A stretch of 64,000 nucleotides of DNA from Lysobacterales bacterium (lineage in GTDB: Bacteria; Pseudomonadota; Gammaproteobacteria; Xanthomonadales; Rhodanobacteraceae), in the NCBI GenBank assembly GCA_017305135.1, contig JAFKNA010000005.1, positions 1 through 64,000 on the forward strand, in the 5' to 3' direction. The notes below the pieces were generated by a model. It made no database searches and was not told the origin of the DNA. It saw only the letters and a list, made by a program, of their open reading frames with translations. Of the stretch, positions 1 through 9,046 are shown in pieces. Positions within the stretch are counted from its first letter, which is position 1. Every line of letters starts with the position of its first letter. The position numbers and the translations under genes were made by a program.

Positions 1-1
1 G

Positions 2-127
2 CGCTTGGTCGCGCGGGGAAAGCCGCCCCTGCTGGCCCTCGGCGCCGCGATGCGCAAGCTCCTCCACCTCGCCTGGGGCGTCATTCATTCCGGCAAATCA
101 TTCGACCCGAAAATCGCTCTTGCCTAA
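2..127 (+). pseudogene. C-terminal end of an IS110-family transposase (cut by window start)
   Basis: Forty-one codons are open from the left edge to a TAA at 125-127. The peptide contains GAAMRKLLHLAWGVIHSGK, which matches the usual C-terminal helix of IS110/IS116-type DEDD transposases (typically AAMRKLL followed by a short tail). Nothing upstream is visible, so it cannot be told whether the gene is complete or already a remnant. The stop lies 64 nt before a 107-bp palindrome-bearing repeat array; several IS110-family elements, such as IS621, are known to insert in REP sequences, so the position is suggestive. Family assignment rests on a short tail and is moderately sure. Confidence 0.6.
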
Positions 128-190
128 CCTCGATCAAGACGGTATCTACCGCGGAATCGCAAGCTGGGACGGAGCCGTGCTGTTGATCAA

Positions 191-616
191 AAGTGCGGCC
201 ATGGATGGCCGCTCCTGGACCCGCCGCAAGCCGTAATCCAGCCGGACTGCAGTGCATCGCCCGAAGCAGCGCAGACGGACCTGCGCACAAGCATCGGAAG
301 TGCGGCCATGGATGGCCGCTCCTGGACCCGCCGCAAGCCGTAATCCAGCCGGACTGCAGTGCATCGCCGGAAGCAGCGCAGACGAACCTGCGCACAAGCA
401 TTGGAAGTGCGGCCATGGATGGCCGCTTCTGGTCCAGCCGCAAGCCGTAATCCAGCCGAGCTGCAGTGCACCGCCCGAAGCAGCGCAGACGGACCTGCGC
501 ACAAGCATTGGCAGTGCGGCCATGGATGGCCGCTTCTGGACCAGCCGCAAGCCGCATCCCGGCCAAGGTGGAAGCGTGTCGGTCGAAGCAGCTTGCACGG
601 ACGCAAGCAAAAGCAA

Positions 617-618
<2 letters not shown>
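191..618. repeat. 107-bp tandem repeat, four units, ending at tRNA-Pro
   Basis: Units begin at 191, 298, 405 and 512, an exact 107-bp period. Each begins with the near-palindrome GCGGCCATGGATGGCCGC (8-bp arms, 2-nt loop). Units 1-3 are nearly identical; unit 4 diverges after about 45 bp. The end of unit 4 coincides with the CCA end of tRNA-Pro. Because 107 is not a multiple of three, the long open frames through this stretch on both strands are by-products of the repeat. Confidence 0.95.
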
Positions 619-694
<76 letters not shown>

Positions 695-904
695 TTGATT
701 CATTGCGCTCCCCGTTGCGGGGCCGCGGAGTGTAGCAGATCGACACGGAAATTCGGCTAGCCGGCCTCGCTTCGGCAGTTCGCAAGCCGCCAGTGAAGCG
801 GCGCGGCGCGAAATTCGGGTTGCGATCGGCACGCACGGCCAGGCAGGGAACGAAGGCGAGTGGCCGGCAGCCTCGTCCCACATTGAAGGAAAAACAAAAT
901 GGAT

Positions 905-920
905 GCCCGCTTTCGCGGGC
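905..920. repeat. Small REP-like hairpin
   Basis: GCCCGC-TTTC-GCGGGC followed by ATGAC is a 6-bp stem with a 4-nt loop. A close relative (ATGCCCGCTTCCGCGGGCATGAC) occurs near 38,873. It is the common dispersed element of proteobacterial intergenic DNA. Confidence 0.7.
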
Positions 921-959
921 ATGACGCAGGCGAAATCGATCAGCGTGGCCGACCGCCCC

Positions 960-1062
960 CAGCCCCCAGTCAGCCCCCAGTCAGCCCCCAGTCAGCCCTC
1001 AGCCCTCAGCCCTCAGCCCTCAGCCCTCAGCCCTCAGCCCTCAGCCCTCAGCCCTCAGCCCT
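960..1062. repeat. 11-bp and 7-bp tandem repeats behind the merR-like gene
   Basis: Three copies of CAGCCCCCAGT (960-992) run directly into ten perfect copies of CAGCCCT (993-1062). The array ends 8 bp before the stop codon of the minus-strand merR-like gene, so it is non-coding 3' flank. Perfect heptamer copies are prone to slippage, so copy number is expected to vary between strains. Confidence 0.95.
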
Positions 1063-1069
1063 CAGGATC

Positions 1070-1426
1070 CTACCGCCGCAGGATCTGCAACACCTCTTCC
1101 AGCTCCATGCGCACCTGGCGCACGATCTGGCTGGAGATGCTCGCCTCCATGCGCGCCTGGGTGCCTTCGAGGCGCTGGCGCGCGCCGGTGATGGTGAAGC
1201 CCTCGTCGTAGAGCAGCGAGCGGATCTGGCGGATCACCAGCACGTCGTGGCGCTGGTAATAGCGGCGGTTGCCACGCCGCTTGACGGGCTTGAGGTTGGG
1301 GAACTCCTGCTCCCAGTAGCGCAGCACGTGCGGCTTGACGCCGCACAGCTCGCTGACCTCACCGATGGTGAAGTAGCGCTTGGCCGGGATGACCGGCAGT
1401 TCGGCGTTACTGCCCTGATCCAGCAT
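1070..1426 (-). CDS. MerR-family transcriptional regulator
   Basis: A 118-aa DNA-binding protein. An N-terminal winged helix-turn-helix (about residues 17-85) carries the family signature [20 protein letters not shown], followed by the wing (RGNRRYY) and a short coiled dimerisation helix. There is no C-terminal effector domain and no cysteine cluster for metal binding, so its signal is unknown. It overlaps the last 20 bp of ihfA, the last link of the pheST-ihfA operon, and is expected to be co-transcribed and translationally coupled. The same short regulator after ihfA is conserved in pseudomonads and xanthomonads. Confidence 0.9.
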   Translation of the reverse strand: MLDQGSNAELPVIPAKRYFTIGEVSELCGVKPHVLRYWEQEFPNLKPVKRRGNRRYYQRHDVLVIRQIRSLLYDEGFTITGARQRLEGTQARMEASISSQIVRQVRMELEEVLQILRR

Positions 1427-1706
1427 AGGCTTCGACCCGGACCTTCAGCTTCTGCCCCGGACGGAACGTCACCACGCGCCGTGCGGAAATCGGGATTTCC
1501 ACGCCGGTCTTGGGATTGCGTCCCGGGCGTTGGTTCTTGAAACGCAGGTCGAAGTTGCCGAAACCCGACAGTTTCACCTGCTCCCCCTGCTCCAGCGCAT
1601 CGCGCATCACCTCGAAGAAGGCGTCGACGAATTCCTTGGCTTCACGCTTGTTGAGCCCGACATCCAGGAACAGGCGTTCGGACATTTCCGCCTTCGTCAA
1701 CGTCAT
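1407..1706 (-). CDS. ihfA: Integration host factor subunit alpha
   Basis: A 99-aa HU/IHF-fold protein that pairs with IHF-beta to bend DNA at promoters, origins and recombination sites. [13 protein letters not shown] begins the dimerisation helices, and the beta-arm region contains [20 protein letters not shown], the IHF-alpha minor-groove intercalating loop. The ATG at 1704-1706 is chosen because GAGGGTAGG precedes it and the length matches the family; a longer frame upstream lies inside pheT. It starts one base after the pheT stop codon, so translation is probably coupled. Confidence 0.97.
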   Translation of the reverse strand: MTLTKAEMSERLFLDVGLNKREAKEFVDAFFEVMRDALEQGEQVKLSGFGNFDLRFKNQRPGRNPKTGVEIPISARRVVTFRPGQKLKVRVEAYAGSGQ

Positions 1707-1707
1707 C

Positions 1708-4089
1708 CTACCCTCGCAATCTGGCTTTGCAAACCGACTCCAGCGCGGCGACCGCCTGGGCCACGCAGCGGTCCGCGTCGATGTCGGCAAGCGTGCGTGA
1801 ACGGTCCTGCAAAATCAAGCCGATGGCGAGGCTCTTTACGCCCGAACCGAGTTTCTCCCCGGCGTAGCGATCGAACAGCACGACCTCGATCAGCAGCTCG
1901 CCGACCGCCTCGCGCACGGTGGCCTCGACAAGGGCGAAAGGCACCTCTTCGGCAAGCTCGATGGAGAGGTCGCGGCGAACGGACGGGTAGCGCGACAGCG
2001 GCGTGGCCCGCGGCACTTCACGGGCGCGCAGGGGCTCGAGGTCGAGCTCGAACGCGTAGACATCGCCATCGAGGTCGAGCGCGGCGGCAAGGCGTGGGTG
2101 CAGCAGGCCGAGCACGCCGACCACCCGCCCGCCGCGGCGGAGTTCCGCCGCCTGGCCCGGATGCAGCCAGTCGCGGCTGGCCGGCGCCATCTCGAAGCCG
2201 GCAGCGTCGCCAGTGAGCGCGAGCAGCGATTCCACGTCGCCCTTGAGGTCGAAGAAATCGAGCGGACGCGAGGCTTCGCCCCACTGCTCGGGATGAGCGC
2301 CGCCAGAGGCGACGCCGGCGATGCGATCGATTTCGACTGGCGCGGCCCCGTTGCCGTCCGCGCCGAAATAGACCCGTCCGGCCTCGAACAGGCGCACGCG
2401 CGCCTGCTGCCGGCTGCGATTGGCGGCGAGGGTCGCGACCAGCCCCGGCAGCAGGCTGGTGCGCATCACCGAGAGCTCGGCCGAGAGCGGATTGGTCAAC
2501 GCGATGGCGCGTTCGCCAAGGCCCCAGGTTTCCAGCAGCTCACGCGCGCCGAAAGCGTAGGTGATCGCCTCGAGGTAATCGCGCGCGGCGAGCTGCTCGC
2601 GGAAGGCCGGCGTGGCGACGACGGCTTCGCTGAGGGAGGGCCCGGCAAGCTGCCCCGAGGGCGCGCGGTCAGGAATCTTCTGGTAGCCGTGGATGCGCGC
2701 CACTTCCTCGATCAGGTCCTCCTCGATGGCGATGTCGAAGCGGCGCGAGGGCGGCGTCGCACGCCAGCCATCGGCGGTGGCTTCGACCTCCATGCCGAGG
2801 GCGACGAGGATTCGCTCGACCTCGGCATCCGGCACCTCGATGCCGAGCACGCGAACAATGCGCGCCCGGCGCAGCGGTACCGGCACGCGTCGCGGCAGGT
2901 GCGCGGGATCGACGGCTTCGACGATCTCGCCCGGCGCGCCGCCGGCGGCGTCCAGGATCAGCCGCGTGGCGCGTTCCAGCGCGCGCCGCGGAAGGTCCGC
3001 GTCGACGCCGCGCTCGAAGCGGTGGGCGGCATCGGTGGCGAGGCCAAGCCGGCGCGCGCGGCCGGCGAGCGCCGAGGGGGCGAAATGCGCGGCTTCGAGG
3101 AACACGTCGGCGGCGGCGCCCTCGATGCGAGTGTCCCAGCCGCCCAGCAGCCCGGCCAGCGCCACCGGGCGGTCGGCATCCGTGATCACAAGGAAGTCGG
3201 GATCGAGCGCCACCTCGCGCTCGTCGAGCAGGCGCAGGCGTTCGCCGGCACGCGCGCGGCGCACGCCGACCGGGCCGGTCAGGCGATCCGCGTCGAAGGC
3301 GTGCAGCGGCTGGCCGAGTTCCAGCATCACGTAGTTGGTCACGTCGACCAGCAGGCCGAGCGGACGCAGGCCGCTGCGGACGAGGCGATCGCGCATCCAG
3401 GCCGGCGTCACTGCCGCGGTGCCGATGCCGGTGATGTAGCGCCCGCAGTAGCGCGGGCAATCGGTCGGCGAATCGAGCCGGATGTCGATGCGGCGCGGCG
3501 ATGTGGCTGGCACCGGTCCGATGGCGAGCGGTTCGACCGCCACGTCGAAAGCCGCGGCGACATCCGCGGCGAGGCCCTCGACCGACAGGCAGTCGGCGCG
3601 GTTGGGCGTGAGGCCAAGGTCGAGGGTGCAGTCGGGCAGGCCGAGATAGTCCGCCAGCGGCGCACCGACCGGCGCAGCGGCGGGAAGTTCGAGCAGGCCC
3701 GAGGCATCCGCGTCGATGCCGAGCTCCTTTGCCGAGCACAACATGCCGGAGGACTCGACGCCGCGGAGCCTGGCCGCCTTGATGGTGAGCGCGCCCACCC
3801 TGGCGCCAATCCGCGCCAGCGGCGCCCTGAGCCCGGCGCGGGCATTGGGCGCGCCGCAGACGATCTGCAGCGTTTCGCCCCCGGCGTCCACCGTGCACAC
3901 CTGCAGGCGGTCGGCTTCCGGGTGCTTGCCGCATTCGACGATCTCCGCCACCACGATGCCATCGAGACCACCGCCGACCACGTCGGCCGATTCGACCTCG
4001 TGGCCGATCATGTCCAGCTTCTCGATGAGTTCATCGCGGCTGGCCGCCAGCGGCACGCGGGAACGCAACCAGTTTTCGGAGAGTTTCAT
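1708..4089 (-). CDS. pheT: Phenylalanine--tRNA ligase beta subunit
   Basis: A 793-aa subunit of the (alpha-beta)2 PheRS that charges tRNA-Phe. Seen in order: N-terminal tRNA-binding OB domain (about 40-150, ending [15 protein letters not shown]), the B3/B4 editing region, B5, a catalytic-like core, and a C-terminal ferredoxin-fold anticodon-binding domain ([16 protein letters not shown], residues about 700-793). The start at MKLSENWL (4087-4089) matches the family N terminus; an upstream in-frame methionine lies in the repeat between pheS and pheT. No strong Shine-Dalgarno is visible. It is the middle gene of pheS-pheT-ihfA. Confidence 0.98.
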   Translation of the reverse strand: MKLSENWLRSRVPLAASRDELIEKLDMIGHEVESADVVGGGLDGIVVAEIVECGKHPEADRLQVCTVDAGGETLQIVCGAPNARAGLRAPLARIGARVGALTIKAARLRGVESSGMLCSAKELGIDADASGLLELPAAAPVGAPLADYLGLPDCTLDLGLTPNRADCLSVEGLAADVAAAFDVAVEPLAIGPVPATSPRRIDIRLDSPTDCPRYCGRYITGIGTAAVTPAWMRDRLVRSGLRPLGLLVDVTNYVMLELGQPLHAFDADRLTGPVGVRRARAGERLRLLDEREVALDPDFLVITDADRPVALAGLLGGWDTRIEGAAADVFLEAAHFAPSALAGRARRLGLATDAAHRFERGVDADLPRRALERATRLILDAAGGAPGEIVEAVDPAHLPRRVPVPLRRARIVRVLGIEVPDAEVERILVALGMEVEATADGWRATPPSRRFDIAIEEDLIEEVARIHGYQKIPDRAPSGQLAGPSLSEAVVATPAFREQLAARDYLEAITYAFGARELLETWGLGERAIALTNPLSAELSVMRTSLLPGLVATLAANRSRQQARVRLFEAGRVYFGADGNGAAPVEIDRIAGVASGGAHPEQWGEASRPLDFFDLKGDVESLLALTGDAAGFEMAPASRDWLHPGQAAELRRGGRVVGVLGLLHPRLAAALDLDGDVYAFELDLEPLRAREVPRATPLSRYPSVRRDLSIELAEEVPFALVEATVREAVGELLIEVVLFDRYAGEKLGSGVKSLAIGLILQDRSRTLADIDADRCVAQAVAALESVCKARLRG

Positions 4090-4096
4090 GGTGGGG

Positions 4097-4193
4097 CCGG
4101 GATTCGGGATTGGGGATTCGGGATTCGGAACGGGGCTCCGGGTGCGGTCGGGGCTGCCTTTTTCAATCCCCAATCCCCAATCCCGAATCCCGG
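4097..4193. repeat. Long inverted repeat between pheS and pheT
   Basis: Arms 4097-4125 and 4165-4193 (CCGGGATTCGGGATTGGGG and its complement) pair over about 29 bp with one mismatch, around a 39-nt loop ending in a T-run on the plus strand. This is the GGGATTCGGGATT-type repeat common between genes in Xanthomonadales. It fills nearly the whole gap between two genes that normally sit close together. Confidence 0.9.
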
Positions 4194-4197
4194 CATG

Positions 4198-5190
4198 TCA
4201 GGCAAACTGCCGCAAGAACCGCACGTCGTTCTCGAAGAAGGCGCGCAGGTCGGTGACGCCGTAGCGGAGCATGGCGAGGCGCTCGACGCCCATGCCGAAG
4301 GCGAAGCCGGTGTAACGTTCCGGGTCGATGTCGCAGTTGCGCAGCACCTCCGGGTGCACCATGCCGCAGCCGAGCACTTCCAGCCAGCGCGAGCCGCCGT
4401 CCGGGAGTTCCCAGCGGATGACGACGTCGGCGCCCGGTTCCACGAACGGGAAGAAGGTCGGCTTGAACATCATCTCGAAGTCGCGATCGAAGAACGCGCG
4501 CAGGAACTCGCGCAGCGTGCCCTTGAGGTCGGCCATGGTCGAGGTCTCGTCGATCAGCAGGCCCTCGACCTGGTGGAACATCGGCGAGTGGGTCTGGTCC
4601 GAATCGCTGCGGTAGACCTTGCCGGGCGCGATGATGCGGATTGGCGGCGTGCGGCCTTGCGCGGTGCGGATCTGCACCGGCGAGGTGTGCGTGCGCAGGA
4701 GGCGTCCGTCCGGAAACCAGAAGGTGTCGTGCATGGTCCGCGCGGGATGGTCGGCGGGGAAGTTCAGTGCACCGAAGTTGTGCCAGTCGTCCTCGATCTC
4801 GGGGCCGTCGGCGACGTCGTAGCCGAGGCGCGCGAAGATGGCGGTGATGCGCTCCAGGGCGCGGGCCAGCGGATGCAGGCTGCCGCGATCGCCGTTCCGG
4901 CCCGGCAGGCTGACGTCGACGCGCTCCTCGGCGAGCCGCCGTTCCAGCGCGAGGTTCTCCAGCACCGCCCTGCGTGCCGCGATCGCCGCGTTGAGGCGAT
5001 CCCGCGCCGCGTTGACCTCGGCGCCGCGCGCCTTGCGCTCCTCGGGCGGCAGGCTGCCGAGCAACTTCAGGGCCGCGGTGATGGCGCCGTTCCTGCCGAG
5101 CAGCGCCACGCGCCGGGCATCCAGCGCTTCGAGCGATTGGGCCGCGGCAATGTCGTCCAGCGCGCGAGTGATCTGTTGCAGTGCGTCCAT
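4198..5190 (-). CDS. pheS: Phenylalanine--tRNA ligase alpha subunit
   Basis: The 330-aa catalytic subunit of PheRS. The N-terminal coiled coil (1-90) binds tRNA; the class II core follows, with motif 2 around [10 protein letters not shown] and [15 protein letters not shown], and motif 3 [10 protein letters not shown]...[14 protein letters not shown] near the C terminus. Length and both termini match the family, and [11 protein letters not shown] is the usual N terminus. The gene follows rplT by about 165 nt, a gap with two hairpins, one terminator-like. It is followed by pheT after a long inverted repeat. Confidence 0.98.
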   Translation of the reverse strand: MDALQQITRALDDIAAAQSLEALDARRVALLGRNGAITAALKLLGSLPPEERKARGAEVNAARDRLNAAIAARRAVLENLALERRLAEERVDVSLPGRNGDRGSLHPLARALERITAIFARLGYDVADGPEIEDDWHNFGALNFPADHPARTMHDTFWFPDGRLLRTHTSPVQIRTAQGRTPPIRIIAPGKVYRSDSDQTHSPMFHQVEGLLIDETSTMADLKGTLREFLRAFFDRDFEMMFKPTFFPFVEPGADVVIRWELPDGGSRWLEVLGCGMVHPEVLRNCDIDPERYTGFAFGMGVERLAMLRYGVTDLRAFFENDVRFLRQFA

Positions 5191-5256
5191 CGAGGAATCC
5201 CGCCATGCCGCGTCGAAGGCCGTTCCGGCACCCCCGCCAGCGCAGCCTGCACAAAC

Positions 5257-5290
5257 GAAAACGGGGAGGAGGCCCGGCCCCCTCCCCGCG
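5257..5290 (-). terminator. Terminator-like hairpin in the rplT-pheS gap
   Basis: On the minus strand GCGGGGAGG(G)GGCCGGGCCTCC TCCCCG folds into a GC-rich stem followed by TTTTCGTTTG. It lies 67 nt before pheS. A second hairpin without a T-run (GCGACGGC/GCCGTCGC) sits at 5317-5338 just after rplT. In enteric bacteria pheST is controlled by attenuation here, but no Phe-rich leader peptide is visible, so partial termination or RNA processing is equally possible. Confidence 0.6.
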
Positions 5291-5356
5291 TGTTTCCCGG
5301 CGCTGCGGTGACTGGCGCGACGGCACGAGCGCCGTCGCGATCAGTACCGTGCAGGC

Positions 5357-5716
5357 TCAGGCCGCCAGGCTGGCCTTGGCCTTCTCGGCCAGCGCGCCGA
5401 AGGCCGCCATGTCGTGCACGGCGATGTCGGCCAGCACCTTGCGGTCCAGCGTGATGCCGGCCTTCTTGAGGCCGTTCATCAGGCGGCTGTACGACAGGCC
5501 GTGCTGGCGCGCGCCGGCATTGATGCGCACGATCCACAGGGCGCGGAAGTTGCGCTTCTTCTGCTTGCGGCCGATGTAGGCGTACTGGTGGGCCTTGGTG
5601 ACCGCCTGCTTGGCGACGCGGAACACCTTGCGGCGCGCGTTGTAGTAGCCCTTGGCCTTGCCGAGGATCTTCTTGTGACGACGCTTGGCGATGACGCCAC
5701 GCTTGACTCGTGCCAT
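5357..5716 (-). CDS. rplT: 50S ribosomal protein L20
   Basis: A 119-aa, strongly basic 23S rRNA-binding protein needed for early 50S assembly. [18 protein letters not shown] and the [17 protein letters not shown] segment are diagnostic, and the length is standard. The start has AGGAGG seven bases upstream. It follows rpmI by 13 nt in the infC-rpmI-rplT unit. In E. coli L20 represses rpmI translation by binding the mRNA; whether this occurs here cannot be seen. Confidence 0.99.
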   Translation of the reverse strand: MARVKRGVIAKRRHKKILGKAKGYYNARRKVFRVAKQAVTKAHQYAYIGRKQKKRNFRALWIVRINAGARQHGLSYSRLMNGLKKAGITLDRKVLADIAVHDMAAFGALAEKAKASLAA

Positions 5717-5729
5717 GGTTCAGTCCTCC

Positions 5730-5927
5730 TCAGACGTAGGGCAGCATGCGGGCGACGCGCCCGGCGTCTTCCTTGCGCACGTGGTTGGTGGCACGCAGGC
5801 CACGCTTGCGCTTGGTCGACTTCTTCGTGAGGATGTGGCTCTTGAACGCGTGGCCGCACTTGAACTTGCCGGACGCGGTCTTGCGGAACCGCTTGGCAGC
5901 GGCCCGGTTGGTTTTCATCTTGGGCAT
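5730..5927 (-). CDS. rpmI: 50S ribosomal protein L35
   Basis: A 65-aa basic ribosomal protein. [20 protein letters not shown], the [15 protein letters not shown] core and the RMLPYV terminus are typical of L35. The ATG at 5925-5927 is preceded by AGGAGTACGGGCC; the longer in-frame extension upstream has no family similarity. Placed between infC (about 300 nt upstream) and rplT (13 nt downstream), the usual order. The 298-nt gap to infC is long and shows no other gene. Confidence 0.98.
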   Translation of the reverse strand: MPKMKTNRAAAKRFRKTASGKFKCGHAFKSHILTKKSTKRKRGLRATNHVRKEDAGRVARMLPYV

Positions 5928-6225
5928 GGCCCGTACTCCTTGGGTGGTTTTCGTGACTGGCGCGAGCGGCGGGTGACCCCGCGCTTTCCTTCCTGCTCGA
6001 ACCGGCTTTTCAGGGCCTGCATGGCGCGGGCCGTTTCCTGGTACTGCTTCCCTCATCCCGGCGAGGACGAAGTCGGGCGGGCTTCTTGAGCTTCAGAAAA
6101 GCAGAAGCCCCCTCTCCCTTGCCCGCTCCCCACAACGATAAAGCCGTTGCGGGGCGAGGGGAACGCATGGTTCCGTGCGGCTTCTCCTTCTGGAGCGCGC
6201 ACGGACCGAGCGCAACGACCTTCGA

Positions 6226-6750
6226 TCAGGTCTTCTTCTTGGGCGCGATCATCATCACCATCAGCCGCCCTTCCATGCGCGGGTACTGCTCGACCACCGC
6301 TTCCTCGGCCACGTCGGCGGAGATCTTGTCCACCATGGCGCGGCCAAGTTCCTGGTGCGCCATCTCGCGTCCGCGGAAGCGGATGGTGATCTTGACCTTG
6401 TCCCCTTCCTCGAGGAAGCGGCGCAGGTTGCGCATCTTGATCGTGTAGTCGCCGACGTCGGTGGTCGGGCGGAACTTCAGTTCCTTGATCTCGACCTGCT
6501 TCTGCTTCTTCTTGGCGGCGTGCGCCTTCTTCTGGTTCTCGAACTTGAACTTGCCGAAATCCATGATCCGGCACACCGGCGGGTCGCCGTTGGGCTGGAT
6601 CTCGACCAGGTCGAGACCGGCGTCCTGGGCCATGGCCAGCGCCTCGTCGCGGGACAGGATGCCTACCTGCTCTCCCTCCGCGCCGATGACGCGCACGCGC
6701 GGCACGCGGATATCCTGGTTGCGGCGGTTCGTCTTGTTGTCGGTGGCGAT
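6226..6750 (-). CDS. infC: Translation initiation factor IF-3 (rare ATC start)
   Basis: A 174-aa factor that binds the 30S subunit and rejects non-AUG starts. There is no ATG at the expected N terminus: the conserved N-terminal residues [15 protein letters not shown] are read from an ATC at 6748-6750, with GGAGG eight bases upstream (6759-6763). A GTG at 6705 would drop the first 15 conserved residues. The N domain reaches about residue 75, then a lysine-rich linker ([12 protein letters not shown]), then the C domain ending [10 protein letters not shown] rare start is the known basis of IF3 autoregulation. It lies 37 nt after thrS. Confidence 0.97.
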   Translation of the reverse strand: MATDNKTNRRNQDIRVPRVRVIGAEGEQVGILSRDEALAMAQDAGLDLVEIQPNGDPPVCRIMDFGKFKFENQKKAHAAKKKQKQVEIKELKFRPTTDVGDYTIKMRNLRRFLEEGDKVKITIRFRGREMAHQELGRAMVDKISADVAEEAVVEQYPRMEGRLMVMMIAPKKKT

Positions 6751-6787
6751 ACGTCAATCCTCCAGATGGTGGGCTCCGCGCGCCGTA

Positions 6788-8692
6788 TCAGCCGACGGCG
6801 CATTCGGACTTCAGGCGCTCCGCGAAGGCGGCCACGGGCATCGAGCCCGCATCCTCGCCGGAACGCGTACGCACGGCCACGGCTCCCGCCTCCCTCTCGC
6901 GGTCGCCGACGACGAGAAGGTAGGGAACTTTGGCCAACGTATGCTCGCGGATTTTATAGCCGATCTTTTCGTTGCGCAAATCGGCCTCCACGCGGAAGCC
7001 CCGGGCGACCAGATCCCGCGCCACCTCCGCCGCGTAATCGGCCTGGGCATCGGTAATGTTGAGCACCACCGCCTGCACCGGCGCCAGCCAGGCCGGGAAG
7101 GCGCCGGCATGGTGCTCGATGAGGATGCCGATGAAGCGCTCCATGGAGCCGACGATGGCCCGATGCAACATCACCGGTACATGCCGCGCCGAATCCTCGC
7201 CGACGTATTCGGCGCCGAGGCGCCCAGGCATCGAGAAGTCGACCTGCATGGTGCCGACCTGCCACGCGCGGCCGATCGAGTCCTTCATGTGGTACTCGAT
7301 CTTGGGACCGTAGAAGGCGCCTTCGCCCGGCAGTTCCTCCCATTCCACGCCGCAGGCGGCGAGCGCCGCGCGAAGCGCCGCCTCGGACTTGTCCCAGACC
7401 TCGTCCGCGCCGATGCGCGGCTCCGGGCGCAGCGCAATCTTGAGCGCGATATCCTCGAAGCCGAAGTGCGCGTACACCGCCATCGCCTGGCGATGGAAGG
7501 CGACCACTTCCGCTTCGATCTGCTCCTCGGTGCAGAACACATGGCCGTCGTCCTGGACGAAGCCGCGCACGCGCATCAGCCCGTGCAGCGCGCCGGAAGG
7601 CTCGTTGCGGGTGCAGGAACCGAACTCGCCGTAGCGGATCGGCAGGTCGCGATAGCTCCGGAGGCCGTGGTTGAACAGCAGCACGTGGCCCGGGCAGTTC
7701 ATGGGTTTCAGCGCGTAGTCGCGGTTCTCGGCCGAGGTCACGAACATGTTGTCGCGGTAGTTCTGCCAATGGCCGGTCTTCTCCCACAGGCCCTTGTCGA
7801 GGATCTGCGGACAGCGCACCTCCTGGTAGCCCGAGTCCACGTACACCTTGCGCATGTACTGCTCGACCACCTGCCAGATCGACCAGCCGCGCGGGTGCCA
7901 GAACACCAGGCCCGGCGCTTCCTCCTGCATGTGGAAGAGGTCGAGCTGTTTGCCGATGCGGCGATGGTCGCGCTTCTCCGCTTCCTCGATCTGGTGCAGG
8001 TAGGCGGCAAGATCCTTGTCGCTCAGCCACGCGGTGCCGTAGATGCGCGAGAGCATCTCGTTGTCCGAATCGCCGCGCCAGTAGGCGCCGGCCACCTTCA
8101 TCAGCTTGAAGCTCCTGAGGCGGCTGGTGTCGGGCACGTGGGGACCACGGCACAGGTCGGTGAACTCGCCCTGGGTGTAGAGCGACAGCGCTTCGCCGGA
8201 GGGAATCGCCTCGATGATCTCCGCCTTGTACAGCTCGCCCTTGCCGCGGAAGAAGGCCACCGCCGCGTCGCGCGGCATGACCTCGCGCGAGACCGGCAGC
8301 GCCTCGGCAGCGATCTTCTTCATCTCCGCCTCGATGGCGGCGAGGTCCTCGGGCGTGAACTGGCGCTCGAAGGCGAAATCGTAATAGAAGCCGTTCTCGA
8401 TCACCGGCCCGATCGTCACCTGCGCCTCGGGAAACAGGCGCTGCACCGCCTGCGCCAGCAGGTGCGCGGTGGAGTGGCGAATGATCTCCAGCGCCTCCGG
8501 ACTCTTCTCGGTGACGATGGCGAGCGCAGCGTCCTGCTCGATCAGGTGGCTGGTATCGACCAGGCGCCCGTCGACCTTGCCAGCGAGCGCGGCCCTGGCC
8601 AGGCCGGCGCCGATCGAGGCGGCGACTTCCTGCACCGTGACGGGGTGGTCGAACGGCCGCTGGCTGCCGTCGGGAAGGGTGATCGTGATCAT
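6788..8692 (-). CDS. thrS: Threonine--tRNA ligase
   Basis: A 634-aa class II synthetase. The order is TGS domain (1-60, [14 protein letters not shown]), an editing domain with [14 protein letters not shown], a catalytic core with motif 2 around [19 protein letters not shown] and zinc-ligand CPGH, and a C-terminal anticodon-binding domain. ATG 8690-8692 fits the family start; an in-frame extension of 56 codons has no similarity and runs across the leader. It is the first gene of the thrS-infC-rpmI-rplT unit and sits behind a leader containing Thr codons and a terminator. Confidence 0.98.
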   Translation of the reverse strand: MITITLPDGSQRPFDHPVTVQEVAASIGAGLARAALAGKVDGRLVDTSHLIEQDAALAIVTEKSPEALEIIRHSTAHLLAQAVQRLFPEAQVTIGPVIENGFYYDFAFERQFTPEDLAAIEAEMKKIAAEALPVSREVMPRDAAVAFFRGKGELYKAEIIEAIPSGEALSLYTQGEFTDLCRGPHVPDTSRLRSFKLMKVAGAYWRGDSDNEMLSRIYGTAWLSDKDLAAYLHQIEEAEKRDHRRIGKQLDLFHMQEEAPGLVFWHPRGWSIWQVVEQYMRKVYVDSGYQEVRCPQILDKGLWEKTGHWQNYRDNMFVTSAENRDYALKPMNCPGHVLLFNHGLRSYRDLPIRYGEFGSCTRNEPSGALHGLMRVRGFVQDDGHVFCTEEQIEAEVVAFHRQAMAVYAHFGFEDIALKIALRPEPRIGADEVWDKSEAALRAALAACGVEWEELPGEGAFYGPKIEYHMKDSIGRAWQVGTMQVDFSMPGRLGAEYVGEDSARHVPVMLHRAIVGSMERFIGILIEHHAGAFPAWLAPVQAVVLNITDAQADYAAEVARDLVARGFRVEADLRNEKIGYKIREHTLAKVPYLLVVGDREREAGAVAVRTRSGEDAGSMPVAAFAERLKSECAVG

Positions 8693-8747
8693 GGATGGGA
8701 TCCGGACAATCGGGCCCGCTCCGCAGCTCGAAGCCGGGACACGGGCA

Positions 8748-8792
8748 ACAAAAAAGGCGCAACGCGCCTCGGGGAACCGGCAAGCGTCGCGC
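8748..8792 (-). promoter_or_regulatory. Putative transcription attenuator in the thrS leader
   Basis: On the minus strand AGGCGC-GTT-GCGCCT (8755-8769 on +) followed by TTTTTTG forms an intrinsic terminator 60 nt before thrS. Upstream, GCGCGACGC (8784-8792) can pair over 9 bp, with one G-U, with GCGTTGCGC of the terminator loop and 3' arm, forming a competing antiterminator. That segment begins 6 nt after the stop codon of a short Thr-containing leader frame, the geometry of amino-acid attenuators. The role is inferred from structure only. Confidence 0.6.
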
Positions 8793-8798
8793 GGGATT

Positions 8799-8825
8799 TC
8801 AGGCGTGGGCGGTTCGTGTGTCCAT
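8799..8825 (-). CDS. Candidate thrS leader peptide (8 aa)
   Basis: ATG GAC ACA CGA ACC GCC CAC GCC TGA reads MDTRTAHA, with two threonine codons in eight. The ribosome-binding site is weak (GAG 13 nt upstream). A ribosome paused at the Thr codons would leave the antiterminator strand free; one that reached the stop would cover it and allow the terminator to form. That logic is borrowed from known attenuators; expression of the peptide is unproven. Confidence 0.4.
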   Translation of the reverse strand: MDTRTAHA

Positions 8826-8884
8826 GTCGCACGCTCGGCCGGCGCGTCGGCGCGGGCCACCTTATCAGGGGGAACGGAACGACC

Positions 8885-8914
8885 ACGCTAGAGCAGCGCG
8901 CCGCGCCTGTCAAC
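8885..8914 (-). promoter_or_regulatory. Putative sigma-70 promoter for thrS operon
   Basis: On the minus strand TTGACA (8909-8914) is separated by 17 nt from TAGCGT (8885-8890). The -35 box is a perfect consensus and the -10 is weak. Transcription would start about 185 nt before thrS and include the leader peptide and attenuator. Confidence 0.5.
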
Positions 8915-9046
8915 GAAGGAGCCGCGATGACGCGGCCGGCAACCCGCGCCGGACACGGCGGCCGGGGTAACGCCCTTCCGTTAAGGAATGACGTGCAATC
9001 GTCCCTCCGCCGCGTCCCGCGGCAAGGATGAGGCTCTGCGAACGGC

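Noticed and set aside
960-1062. Possible phase-variation tract in a coding region
   Set aside because: The heptamers lie beyond the stop codon of the merR-like gene and are in no supported frame.
5191-5356. Phe-rich leader peptide before pheS
   Set aside because: No short frame with clustered Phe codons is present, so only the hairpins are reported.
2098-5454. 1118-aa open frame on the plus strand
   Set aside because: It is antisense to pheT, pheS and the gap; low-complexity composition and no family similarity, a common artefact in GC-rich DNA.
8524-8860. N-terminal extension of ThrRS by 56 residues
   Set aside because: The extension passes through the terminator hairpin and is not conserved; ATG 8690-8692 is the family start.
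6461-9031. 856-aa open frame on the plus strand
   Set aside because: Antisense to infC and thrS, which are certain.
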